Source: a virus
Strand: one strand, 5' to 3'
Virus record (IMG/VR): IMGVR_UViG_3300025536_000036
Location: 1-26,511 of that record
DNA: 26,511 nt
Shown: one piece after another, positions 1 through 6,976 of the stretch
Numbering within the stretch: the first letter of the stretch is position 1
Layout: each line of letters starts with the position of its first letter
Notes under the pieces: model-generated
The model's input: only the letters and a program-made list of their open reading frames with translations
The model's database searches: none
Told to the model about the DNA's origin: nothing
Made by a program: the position numbers and the translations under genes

Positions 1-8
1 AACAGCAT
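1..8 (-). CDS. Start of a leftward gene cut by the window edge
   Basis: Reading leftward, an AGGAG motif (plus-strand 17-21) is followed after seven bases by an ATG at 8-6, and the frame then leaves the window. Only the start codon and a little more can be seen, so nothing can be said of the product. The spacing is ideal for a ribosome binding site, and every neighbouring gene runs the same way. The terminator at 34-60 lies just upstream, so this gene would need its own promoter or read-through. Confidence 0.4.
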
Positions 9-33
9 GATGCCGCTCCTTTCTTCTTATGCG

Positions 34-60
34 AAAAACAGAGGCGGCTTCTGCCGCCTC
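34..60 (-). terminator. Rho-independent terminator after the SPFH gene
   Basis: On the minus strand an 8-bp stem GAGGCGGC/GCCGCCTC with a four-base loop (41-60) is followed by TGTTTTT (40-34). It starts 13 bases after the stop codon of the SPFH gene. It has the classic form of an intrinsic terminator and likely closes the long leftward transcript. Confidence 0.85.
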
Positions 61-72
61 GTGTAAACGCGA

Positions 73-1272
73 TTACTTGCGCTGCGTGTTGCCGGTGAGG
101 GTGAGATCGAGACTCAAGTCGCGCGCCGTCTTGGCAGACAGCAAATCGATGAGTGTCTGCGCTCCGTTCGTCGGTTCCGTCTCTTGTCCCGGAGTACCGC
201 CCATGACGAATTGAGGTACCCAAGCACCAGTGTACGAAGCGATTGCCGAAGCGTAGTTCTTGTTGACCTCGATATACGCCTGCAACTTGGGGTCGAGCGC
301 ACCATCGGCTTCCATGACCAACCGTTTGCGCTCCGCTTCTCCTTCGCCTCGCAAGATCTGTTCGCGCTTGAATTGCTCGGCTTCGAGTGCCGCCAATGTA
401 GCAACCTCGAGTTTTTGCTGAGCTTCGGTGACTTGCTTGGCTTTGATGATTTCCTGATCCCATTTGGATTTCATCGCCGACGCCTCGCCTTCCTTCTCGG
501 CGGTTATGGCGTCCTGCTCCGCACGACGAGCTTGGGCCTGGGCGATCTGTACTTGTGTCGTCGCCTTTTGCCGCTGCGCGATCTGATCTTCCACGATCTT
601 GTCGTACTCGAGTGACGTGATCGCCACCGGCAAGAGCTTGATCTTGAAGTCGGCCAGAATGGAGCTCTGTTGCCGTTTGGGCATACCGTTCTTGTCCCGC
701 ACGATCTCCGTGATAATCGTTTCCTTCTCCGCATTGGTCAGCGGATCTGTTACGACTGTCTTCACGGCTTTCGTGACATAGACGCCGTTCTCAGCCTGAT
801 CGTTGATGTACTGCACGAGCTCGGCACGGCGCTCGCCGGACGATTCGGTGGAGCTCATCAACGGACCGGCAAGATACACCGCCGAATCGATCATCTTGGA
901 CAAGGCTTGCCGTTCGACGCCCTCCTGAGATCCGAACGATCGATGGATGCGCAAAACGTCGTCCGGTGCGAGGGGCATTTCCCACGATACGGCGCCGTGG
1001 AGTTGGCCATGACCGCCATCGTTGAATCTGACCTTCTTCGCCGCGTCGCCATAGAATGGGTATTCTGCTCGGCGTGGATACTTGGTAATGCGGCCGAAGC
1101 CTTGCCATTTGAGCCCAGGCTCGACATGGACCGTCAGATTCCCTTTCACCGGACTCTGTACGACCATGATGCCGCTGGAATCGAGGTTCTCGAACAGACT
1201 ACCGATTGAGAACAGCCCGAAAAGTAAGAACACCGCCGAGAAAACCAAGGCAGTGATTGCTCTTGCACTCAT
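73..1272 (-). CDS. SPFH/band-7 (prohibitin-like) membrane protein
   Basis: 399 aa. A hydrophobic segment at about residues 7-27 would anchor the protein in the inner membrane. It is followed by a beta-rich region (about 30-220) of the band-7 type and then a long Ala/Glu/Lys/Gln-rich helix (about 225-320, with runs such as QIAQAQARRAEQDA) typical of the SPFH coiled coil. Family members form large oligomeric rings on membranes and often bind proteases or scaffold membrane complexes. Phage copies are known but their role is not settled; superinfection exclusion or membrane protection are guesses. Its ATG overlaps the stop of the 77-aa membrane protein upstream (ATGA), so the two are translationally coupled and may work together. 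The gene is noticeably GC-rich compared with the replication genes. The family call is firm, the function is not. Confidence 0.85.
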   Translation of the reverse strand: MSARAITALVFSAVFLLFGLFSIGSLFENLDSSGIMVVQSPVKGNLTVHVEPGLKWQGFGRITKYPRRAEYPFYGDAAKKVRFNDGGHGQLHGAVSWEMPLAPDDVLRIHRSFGSQEGVERQALSKMIDSAVYLAGPLMSSTESSGERRAELVQYINDQAENGVYVTKAVKTVVTDPLTNAEKETIITEIVRDKNGMPKRQQSSILADFKIKLLPVAITSLEYDKIVEDQIAQRQKATTQVQIAQAQARRAEQDAITAEKEGEASAMKSKWDQEIIKAKQVTEAQQKLEVATLAALEAEQFKREQILRGEGEAERKRLVMEADGALDPKLQAYIEVNKNYASAIASYTGAWVPQFVMGGTPGQETEPTNGAQTLIDLLSAKTARDLSLDLTLTGNTQRK

Positions 1273-1502
1273 TTTGCTTCTCCTCCGTTTGTGGGTGCGA
1301 CTTTACGTCGCAGTTTGTCTCTTTCCTTTTCCATGTCTTTGCGATCCATCACATCGTGAAGTTCCGTGATTTCCTCGACTAAATCTCGATGACGGAACAG
1401 TGGAAACATTGGCCGATTCCGAATAATCGGCAACATGATTTGCGTGACGATGATTGTAGCGAAGGCCACAAACAAAACGAACTCGACTATCAGTTGAAAC
1501 AT
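1269..1502 (-). CDS. Small single-pass membrane protein
   Basis: 77 aa, family not recognised. The first ~25 residues (MFQLIVEFVLFVAFATIIV and on) are a hydrophobic membrane segment. The rest is strongly charged (Arg/Lys/Asp/Glu) and predicted helical, so it would lie in the cytoplasm as a short coiled coil. The start is supported by CGGAGG seven bases upstream. The gene overlaps the SPFH gene by four bases, which suggests it is a partner or modulator of that protein. Such small membrane partners are common beside SPFH genes, but this pairing is inferred from position only. Confidence 0.7.
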   Translation of the reverse strand: MFQLIVEFVLFVAFATIIVTQIMLPIIRNRPMFPLFRHRDLVEEITELHDVMDRKDMEKERDKLRRKVAPTNGGEAK

Positions 1503-1514
1503 GACATGCCTCCG

Positions 1515-2930
1515 TTATTTGATCCAACCCAACCGTTCGCGGATTTCTTTCAATGTGGTTTTTTCGATTCTGCCGTTAAGGAATACTGTACGAAGCATCC
1601 CAAGTTCTTCTTGTTGCCAAGACACCTGCTGAATCAGCTCTTTATCGCCCGTAACCTTTAACAGTCCTTTCGCGGATCGCTTGATGCCACTGTCCGTTTT
1701 CGGGTCTTTGTATATCTCTCGTGCCTCGCCGTTGACTTCTCCGTAGGTCGCCTTCATAGCAGTTCCGAGCGTGTCCCGTGTTACATACTGATATGTATAC
1801 GAACCGACTCCGAAGACAACATTGGTAGAAGAAAATCCAAGATTCAGCAGCCCAAGAACTATAGTCTCGGCCCGTTTGATGTTGATTCCATCGCCGTAGA
1901 TGAGTCCAATGTGTGGATCGAGCTGTTTATAGCCCTTGCTATTGATCGTGCCCCCGAAAATATCCCAGAGCTTTGGTATCGTTTCCAGGATGATCTGAAC
2001 TGGGTCTCCGCTGTCCGGCCGGATTACCAATTTGCCATCGCGTTCTATGATTGTTGGCTTGAGTAGCGGAAGATATTCTTCGATTACCGTCCAATAATCC
2101 CACGTATCGGACACCACCGACACGATCCCGGTCTTGTAGACATCAGTCAAGAGGCGTTTGTACGTATCGTATTCGCCTGCTGCGCCGTCCATGCACATGA
2201 CCGAATGCTCTGTCGCGGGCACAGACCCTCCAATCAATTCGGCATCCGAGTCCGCAAGATAATACTCCTCGAGGAAATCGATAGCCGGTATGCAGTCGGT
2301 ACCCGTGAAGAAAAGCAAATGCGCTGCGCCGCTCATTGCAGCAGCCTCGACACCGAACATCCCTCGCATAGAGAAATCATGGCACTGCCAATTCACCATT
2401 TCAGTCTCATCTGAGGTCACATCGGCCCCGGCTTGTAGAAGTTTCCTGAATCTCAGTGCCGTTGTAGCGCTCGTCATCATGCCCCATAGAGTCGTAGAGA
2501 TGAGAGTCTCGAGGAAGTTTGGCAGCCAGAAGAAATCATCGTGTGTGTTCGTTATTGTCATGCAAGGCACACCAATCGGGCACAGAGTTCCCTCCGGAAG
2601 AGCTTTGATGTGGACAGGTAAGCGCCCCAAATCGTGTAAAGCCGCGATGTGATCGATGTTCACAGCGTCCTTGCCCAAGATCCCGTCGATGCGTCTCTTG
2701 TAATCACGGAGCACGTCTTGTTTCTTCTTGGCGAAGAAATTGGCGTTGAATTGCCTCTGGAGGTATTCGATCAAAAGGTATTGGATGCCGAACACCACGT
2801 ATTCTTTTATATCTGGATCGTGGGCATACCGAGCCGTCAGATTGGAGTAGACCTTAGTCGTGCCTTTTGGGTATTGATGAACATGGTCAATCTTGTACGA
2901 GTCTTTCAGATTGATCGGCGGGATGTTCAT
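1515..2930 (-). CDS. nadV: Nicotinamide phosphoribosyltransferase-like enzyme (NAMPT/NadV or NARP1 Namat)
   Basis: 471 aa from ATG 2930, chosen because AGGAG lies ten bases upstream and the ATG overlaps the Prs stop (ATGA); a TTG eight codons earlier is less likely. Family blocks are clear: SYKIDHVHQYPKGTTKVYS (11-29), WQCHDFSMRG (181-190), FTGTD (208-212), GSVPATEHS (235-243, holding the His that matches the catalytic one of NAMPT), VIRPDSGDP (302-310), GDGIN (346-350) and FGVGS (373-377). The length matches NAMPT. Classic NAMPT joins nicotinamide to PRPP to give NMN. In the phage NARP1 pathway the homologue Namat instead joins nicotinamide to ADP-ribose-pyrophosphate, giving NAD+ directly. 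The coupled Prs-like gene fits NARP1 well, and no NMN adenylyltransferase is seen in this window, but the substrate cannot be read from the sequence. Confidence 0.93.
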   Translation of the reverse strand: MNIPPINLKDSYKIDHVHQYPKGTTKVYSNLTARYAHDPDIKEYVVFGIQYLLIEYLQRQFNANFFAKKKQDVLRDYKRRIDGILGKDAVNIDHIAALHDLGRLPVHIKALPEGTLCPIGVPCMTITNTHDDFFWLPNFLETLISTTLWGMMTSATTALRFRKLLQAGADVTSDETEMVNWQCHDFSMRGMFGVEAAAMSGAAHLLFFTGTDCIPAIDFLEEYYLADSDAELIGGSVPATEHSVMCMDGAAGEYDTYKRLLTDVYKTGIVSVVSDTWDYWTVIEEYLPLLKPTIIERDGKLVIRPDSGDPVQIILETIPKLWDIFGGTINSKGYKQLDPHIGLIYGDGINIKRAETIVLGLLNLGFSSTNVVFGVGSYTYQYVTRDTLGTAMKATYGEVNGEAREIYKDPKTDSGIKRSAKGLLKVTGDKELIQQVSWQQEELGMLRTVFLNGRIEKTTLKEIRERLGWIK

Positions 2931-3709
2931 ATCTTTCGTTCTCCTCTTACCCAAATTTCATCGATTAATCCAGCGAAAACTCCATATCCTTTCGTAAACA
3001 AGCCGTGCGATACAACAAGGATAATTCTGCTTTTCTTGGTGACGCTATTCTCTCGAAGCTTGCGAGCTATCTCGATGAAGGTTCGTCCACCATCACAGAT
3101 ATCATCCACGATCACCAGATCATCTGTTGGAGCGACTTTGGCGTTCACGGGAACTTCACAGCCAATTATCTCGCCGTTCTCGGGATCTCTGATCTTGGAA
3201 CATTGGATGATAGACACTGGTTTATACACTTTGGCCAGTGCTTCCGTTTTCTTAGCTGCACCAACATCCGGTGCCACTAAATGATAACGTCTGCCTCTAG
3301 CCCGTTTTATGTCGAAATACTCCCAGAATAACTCAACTTGTGTTACGACGATGGCTCTGTCGAACAGTGTCTCTGAAACAATCGAGTGTGGGTCGTACAG
3401 GTAAACTTTTCTGATGTTGAGATCGTTCACTAACCGTGCGAAAACTCGCAAGGACACACAATCGCCGATAACGGCAACTCTGTCTTGCCTCGCATAAGGG
3501 ATGTAATCGAGTCGTAGTTCGTCGATGCTCATATTATTGTTCTTGAGAGCATCGTTCAGCATCAGCAATCTCATGATGTCCTTTTCCATGTGATCACTGT
3601 GCACGAATCGCACTTTAATAAGATCGCAAAAAAGACTGTCTAAGCGAACGTGGTCTTCTCCAGATGGAAATGATATCCACGTTACGCTTATCCCCTCAAC
3701 AATCAGCAC
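2927..3709 (-). CDS. prs: Ribose-phosphate pyrophosphokinase-like enzyme (Prs or NARP1 Adps)
   Basis: 260 aa from a GTG start; shorter than cellular Prs (about 310-320). Family motifs are present: IPYARQDR (70-77), LYDPHS (104-109, the position of the Prs metal-binding DLH motif), APDVGAAKK (146-154, the catalytic flexible loop) and the PRPP-binding loop VIVDDICDGGRT (199-210). Classic Prs makes PRPP from ribose-5-phosphate and ATP. In NARP1 the homologue Adps transfers pyrophosphate from ATP onto ADP-ribose. The N-terminus is short and diverged, and nothing like the usual glycine-rich opening segment is visible. The gene directly precedes and overlaps the NAMPT-like gene, so the two enzymes should be made together and act in sequence. 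The Prs-fold call is firm; the choice between PRPP and ADP-ribose-pyrophosphate synthesis is open. Confidence 0.9.
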   Translation of the reverse strand: MLIVEGISVTWISFPSGEDHVRLDSLFCDLIKVRFVHSDHMEKDIMRLLMLNDALKNNNMSIDELRLDYIPYARQDRVAVIGDCVSLRVFARLVNDLNIRKVYLYDPHSIVSETLFDRAIVVTQVELFWEYFDIKRARGRRYHLVAPDVGAAKKTEALAKVYKPVSIIQCSKIRDPENGEIIGCEVPVNAKVAPTDDLVIVDDICDGGRTFIEIARKLRENSVTKKSRIILVVSHGLFTKGYGVFAGLIDEIWVRGERKI

Positions 3710-3729
3710 GAGTTTTGCCCTGCGTTTTA

Positions 3730-3768
3730 GTTTATATATTGTGCAATACGCGCACTAGAGTGCAACTT
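3730..3768 (-). promoter_or_regulatory. AT-rich promoter/operator region before the Prs-NAMPT pair
   Basis: Upstream of the GTG of the Prs-like gene the minus strand shows two TTGCAC boxes followed by an AATATATAAAC stretch that could serve as a -10 region. A small palindrome GCACTAGAGTGC (3752-3763) overlaps the first box. The 11-base string ATTGCACAATA (3747-3737) recurs exactly before the rightward terminase operon (18609-18619). Spacing to a consensus -35 is imperfect, so this may be a phage-regulator site rather than a plain sigma-70 promoter. Confidence 0.35.
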
Positions 3769-3772
3769 GTTT

Positions 3773-4138
3773 TTACAAATTTTGCTCTATCCAATCTGAG
3801 ATCTCAGAGAAACTCATTTCCTCATCATCATTCATGTCAGCCAATCTTTCCTGTATATGTTGAGACAAACCAAGAGATTCGGCTACTTTTTTCGGAAGTA
3901 ATCCTGTATTGACGTTTGTTTCTCTTCCTGTTGGTTCTTTTTCTGGATGGATACAAATTCCCCACTCAGATGATCCATACCTATTTTTAACCAAACGCCA
4001 ATATCCATCTACTGCCACATCGTACAGCACGCCCAGGCAACAGAATTTGTTCTTATCGTTACAGAGCACACCTGTTCCTTGTTTGTATTTCCCGCTCCGT
4101 AGAGCTTTAAGCCATGCTTTCTTTACTATTGGATTCAT
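3773..4138 (-). CDS. Conserved phage protein of unknown function
   Basis: 121 aa. It resembles a widespread small phage family with a 'WLKALRSGKYKQG' opening, an 'FCCLGVLYDV' core (with paired Cys), a middle Trp-rich part and an acidic C-terminal 'LADMNDDEEMSFSEISDWIE' segment. No enzyme motif is evident. The ATG has AGAGGT upstream and overlaps the end of the PLP enzyme gene by 32 bases, so it sits in the same transcript. No function can be given. Confidence 0.75.
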   Translation of the reverse strand: MNPIVKKAWLKALRSGKYKQGTGVLCNDKNKFCCLGVLYDVAVDGYWRLVKNRYGSSEWGICIHPEKEPTGRETNVNTGLLPKKVAESLGLSQHIQERLADMNDDEEMSFSEISDWIEQNL

Positions 4139-4895
4139 TTCTAAACCTCTTGTTTCTAGATCCGACGACCCATAACAGGTCCCCGGAAGTTAAAAATCTC
4201 AAACACTTAGCTTCGTAAATCGAATCTAACTCTATGTCTCCGATATAGCAATCTTTCGCTTTAGTGTGATATGTGAATCCACTGTTCACTAACGTAACTT
4301 GATTCTGCCAATTCATAGGCGCGTATTTGTTCAACCGTTTCAGTGGGCTGGCACCAACAATCACTCCTAAAACTGGAATAGCCTGATGCGTGTCTCGTAA
4401 CCCCGTGAGCACACCGCACAAACTCATGCCACTTCCAACAGGTATCACGATTCTTCTGAATCTGTACTGGAAATCTGGTTCAACCTCTTTTGCTGTTTCG
4501 TTGACGGCTTCCCAACATTCCATTCCAAATGGAATCTCTCGCCAGCCCAACCTAAGCGCGTCGTCTCTTGCTCGCTTCACAATTACCGAGTTATATCCAG
4601 CTCTGTGTTGAATTATCTCAGCTCCGGCCTCTTGAGCAAGCAGCCCCTGTTCGCTCATCTCGCCGCTAGGCATGTGGATACGACAAGGTATTCCCAAATG
4701 CCGAGCAAGACGAGCGACGATGTTGGCCTGTGGACTGCTTCTAGCTCCTGCCGTTACAAGTCCTTTTGGAACATCAGGATGAGTAGCCAAATAGAAACAA
4801 GAACGAACCTTGCCTCCATTAACACCGGCGATCGAGAACAAATCATCTCTCTTGATATATATGTTCCGGATCGCCGAATGTTGAATCTCTGTCAT
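4107..4895 (-). CDS. PLP-dependent enzyme of the ACC deaminase / D-cysteine desulfhydrase type (fold type II)
   Basis: 262 aa, about 60-80 aa shorter than cellular relatives. It has the family opening IKRDDLF (14-20), then GGKVR (27-31) with Lys29 as the expected PLP Schiff-base lysine, SSPQAN (53-58) at the substrate carboxylate-binding position (SxQxNH in relatives), and a glycine loop PVGSGMSLCG (152-161) that would hold the PLP phosphate. The Ser of the SxQ motif and the Gly loop suggest a working cofactor site. The C-terminal part of the usual fold appears shortened. The start has AAGGAG upstream and overlaps the stop of the 179-aa gene (ATGA). Substrates could be amino acids or amino groups on modified bases; phage PLP enzymes are sometimes part of DNA hypermodification, but no modification partners are seen here. 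Confidence 0.8.
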   Translation of the reverse strand: MTEIQHSAIRNIYIKRDDLFSIAGVNGGKVRSCFYLATHPDVPKGLVTAGARSSPQANIVARLARHLGIPCRIHMPSGEMSEQGLLAQEAGAEIIQHRAGYNSVIVKRARDDALRLGWREIPFGMECWEAVNETAKEVEPDFQYRFRRIVIPVGSGMSLCGVLTGLRDTHQAIPVLGVIVGASPLKRLNKYAPMNWQNQVTLVNSGFTYHTKAKDCYIGDIELDSIYEAKCLRFLTSGDLLWVVGSRNKRFRNESNSKESMA

Positions 4896-5431
4896 TCTCC
4901 TTTCCAGAGATCCAGTCCCTTCAACACTCTTATCGATTGTGTGAAGTCGGACAAGATTCCAATCGCAGTGCTCTCGGCAACTTTGTATCCTTCAATTCCC
5001 ATTTGATCCAACAGATTCTTGTTAGAGATGTTTGGATTCTTGGCAATGATTTCTTTCATTCTCCAAGTAGCTCCAACCTTCTTCTTGTCACCCGTAGCGC
5101 TCGATTTGCCGGTATTCCGATCTTTTCCTCGGCGCTGGGCCGGAGTTCCAGTTTCTTCTGTGGCTGGGATTTCTTCGGTGATAGGAGCCGCTGTTGTTGA
5201 CTCTGCTTTGATAGTGTCTGGCCACTCTGCAATACTGCGATCCTCATCCAGAGCTGTCACAGCATCGTTGAACCATAATTGAGCTGCCTCTGATAACTCG
5301 TCCCACTGCTCTGGTGTTAGCAAGGCTATTCCATCGAGCAATCGAACGGCAAACGGTTGAAAAGATTCTCTGCTACGCCGCTTGATGTTCGTAGCGTCAC
5401 ACAACTCTTGTTCTATTGTTTTCTCTGACAT
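4892..5431 (-). CDS. Hypothetical protein with flexible centre and helix-turn-helix-like tail
   Basis: 179 aa, not recognised. An N-terminal helical part (about 1-75, with 'LTPEQWDELSEAAQLWFNDA') is followed by a Thr/Ala/Glu/Pro-rich and then Lys/Arg/Gly-rich linker (about 80-120). The C-terminal part (about 122-170) includes 'IIAKNPNISNKNLLDQM', which looks like a small helix-turn-helix. A DNA-binding role is possible but unproven. The ATG has AGAGGTGA upstream, and the gene is coupled to the PLP enzyme gene. Confidence 0.65.
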   Translation of the reverse strand: MSEKTIEQELCDATNIKRRSRESFQPFAVRLLDGIALLTPEQWDELSEAAQLWFNDAVTALDEDRSIAEWPDTIKAESTTAAPITEEIPATEETGTPAQRRGKDRNTGKSSATGDKKKVGATWRMKEIIAKNPNISNKNLLDQMGIEGYKVAESTAIGILSDFTQSIRVLKGLDLWKGE

Positions 5432-5457
5432 ACATCACCTCTTCGTTTTGTACGAAT

Positions 5458-5952
5458 CTATACTTGATGGAAATGTCCAACCACGATGTCCCTCAAATTT
5501 ACGTCTGAATCAATGCCTAACAGCTCGCGCCAATACTCGTTCTTCGGTTTCTTCTCTGTATTATCCGGTGTGTTAGGATCCGCTAACATCGTAGCTAAAT
5601 CTGAAATAATGCTCGGACCGTGTAAGTATTCCATCAAAACGAGATCTTCGTTCGTGTTATCAGTGAACAAGATATCTTGTGACAGAACACCCATATTACG
5701 TTCACGAGATCGAGCTAAGTCGTGGAAATGATTCCGGAAGCAAGTCTGGAACAAAGACATGAAATGTTTTGCGTTCTTCGCCGTTGAGTATCTATTCTTG
5801 CATATCAAGAAATATTCAAAAGCGTCCTGTAGAAGATCATCAAACCCCAAATGCTGTTCAACCCTCCAGATGTTCTTGTTTATGTAATTAACTGCCCAAC
5901 CCTTGATTGGTCCATCAAACTTTGGATGGAACCTTAGTTGTTTTCGTTCCAA
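5458..5952 (-). CDS. Sigma-factor region-2-like protein
   Basis: 164 aa, read from a TTG start; AGGAGG lies six bases upstream and no ATG precedes the conserved part. Residues about 33-85 (GFDDLLQDAFEYFLICKNRY, then HFMSLFQTCFRNHFHDLARS) follow the pattern of sigma-70 region 2, the core-binding and -10 recognising helices. A region 4 is not visible in the remaining 80 residues, which are low in basic residues. It may be a minimal sigma, an anti-host or phage-late regulator, or simply a related helical fold. It overlaps the end of the primase gene by 38 bases. A phage sigma would fit the odd promoter motifs shared by 3737-3747 and 18609-18619, but that link is speculative. Confidence 0.6.
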   Translation of the reverse strand: MERKQLRFHPKFDGPIKGWAVNYINKNIWRVEQHLGFDDLLQDAFEYFLICKNRYSTAKNAKHFMSLFQTCFRNHFHDLARSRERNMGVLSQDILFTDNTNEDLVLMEYLHGPSIISDLATMLADPNTPDNTEKKPKNEYWRELLGIDSDVNLRDIVVGHFHQV

Positions 5953-6976
5953 ATCTGCCTCCTAATAATGCCTCAACTCCAACAATATCGAGCTCTCCTG
6001 GATCTTTGTATCCAGGGGGCAATTGTTCTACTATCGGATTCAATACAGATAAACGCTCTTGAAGCTTAATAGAATTATGGTAAGCGCCGGAATCTAGAAG
6101 TATGTGAATTTTGTAGATGTCTGCCAAATCAACGAGTAGTGACTCTTGTTCTGGGGTCGTTGCTAGCGTGAATAGGCAGGTTGTTCTTATATTATAGCTA
6201 ATGCCAAGTATGTCAAGTTTTATCGCATCAAACGGACCTTCGCATAGGAATAGATGTTCAGAATCCGTTTGATTAATCATCAGAGAATCGTAATCAAGGA
6301 GTAATCTAGATACACCGATCCCGCCTACAGGATCTCCTCTTTCTTCTGCTTTGGCTTTGTCTTGAGTCAGCGACATGTATCGCAACTCCTCGCTCTTGTC
6401 TATTGATCTGGCCGTCCACGAAACTAACTTGAATTGATAATAGACAGGTAAGATTATTCTGTTCTTCCATCTTCCATCAAGGCAATAATGGAGGTTGTAG
6501 TAATTGAGTATGTGTTCCAGATCATCTCCGGTGAATCCTCTATTCTCTAAGTAACGAATGAACGGCCGAGCTAGACGATCATTTCTAATGTCACTGTACA
6601 AAGGATAGAAATTTCTCGGCAAAGATATTCCTGTTGCCATATCTAACGAGTTGGATGTGGATTCGGGCGGGTTGAACAAGGCGTCTAGAGTCATAATTAG
6701 ATCATGTGTACGATCCTTCTTGCCTGCCAACAGACAGGCTTCCGCCCACGAGCACTTAATGAGGCGCTGGAGCAGTCGCGCAACGTTTTTGCCCCTGTGC
6801 GTGCTATTACGCCAGCACCCAAACCAACCTCGGTCCAAATCAATGCCAAGATGCATAGATGGGTCATTGTCTGCGCACCAAGGACACGCGACGTTCACGT
6901 TACCCCGAGCGACGTTCGGTCCTCGTGTGATGTATGGAATTCGATACTCTTCGAGTATCTTGATAATGTCTATCAT
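5915..6976 (-). CDS. DNA primase with zinc ribbon and Toprim domain
   Basis: 353 aa from ATG 6976, which overlaps the helicase stop (ATGA); a longer frame to 7033 lies inside the helicase gene. A CHC2-like zinc site is visible as CPWC (31-34), Cys54 and His60. The Toprim core shows LFLCEGPFDAIKLD (242-255, with catalytic Glu246) and ILLDSGAYHNS (292-302), followed by PPGYKDPGEL (320-329) as in other DnaG-like proteins. The second Asp of the usual Toprim DxD is Gly297, so metal binding may differ. It lays RNA primers for lagging-strand synthesis and likely works with the DnaB-like helicase at 12753-14159. No C-terminal helicase domain is fused, unlike T7 gp4. Confidence 0.88.
   Translation of the reverse strand: MIDIIKILEEYRIPYITRGPNVARGNVNVACPWCADNDPSMHLGIDLDRGWFGCWRNSTHRGKNVARLLQRLIKCSWAEACLLAGKKDRTHDLIMTLDALFNPPESTSNSLDMATGISLPRNFYPLYSDIRNDRLARPFIRYLENRGFTGDDLEHILNYYNLHYCLDGRWKNRIILPVYYQFKLVSWTARSIDKSEELRYMSLTQDKAKAEERGDPVGGIGVSRLLLDYDSLMINQTDSEHLFLCEGPFDAIKLDILGISYNIRTTCLFTLATTPEQESLLVDLADIYKIHILLDSGAYHNSIKLQERLSVLNPIVEQLPPGYKDPGELDIVGVEALLGGRFGTKTTKVPSKV

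Noticed and set aside
670-1209. A 179-codon rightward frame opposite the SPFH gene
   Set aside because: It lies fully inside the conserved SPFH coding sequence on the other strand and shows no family features.
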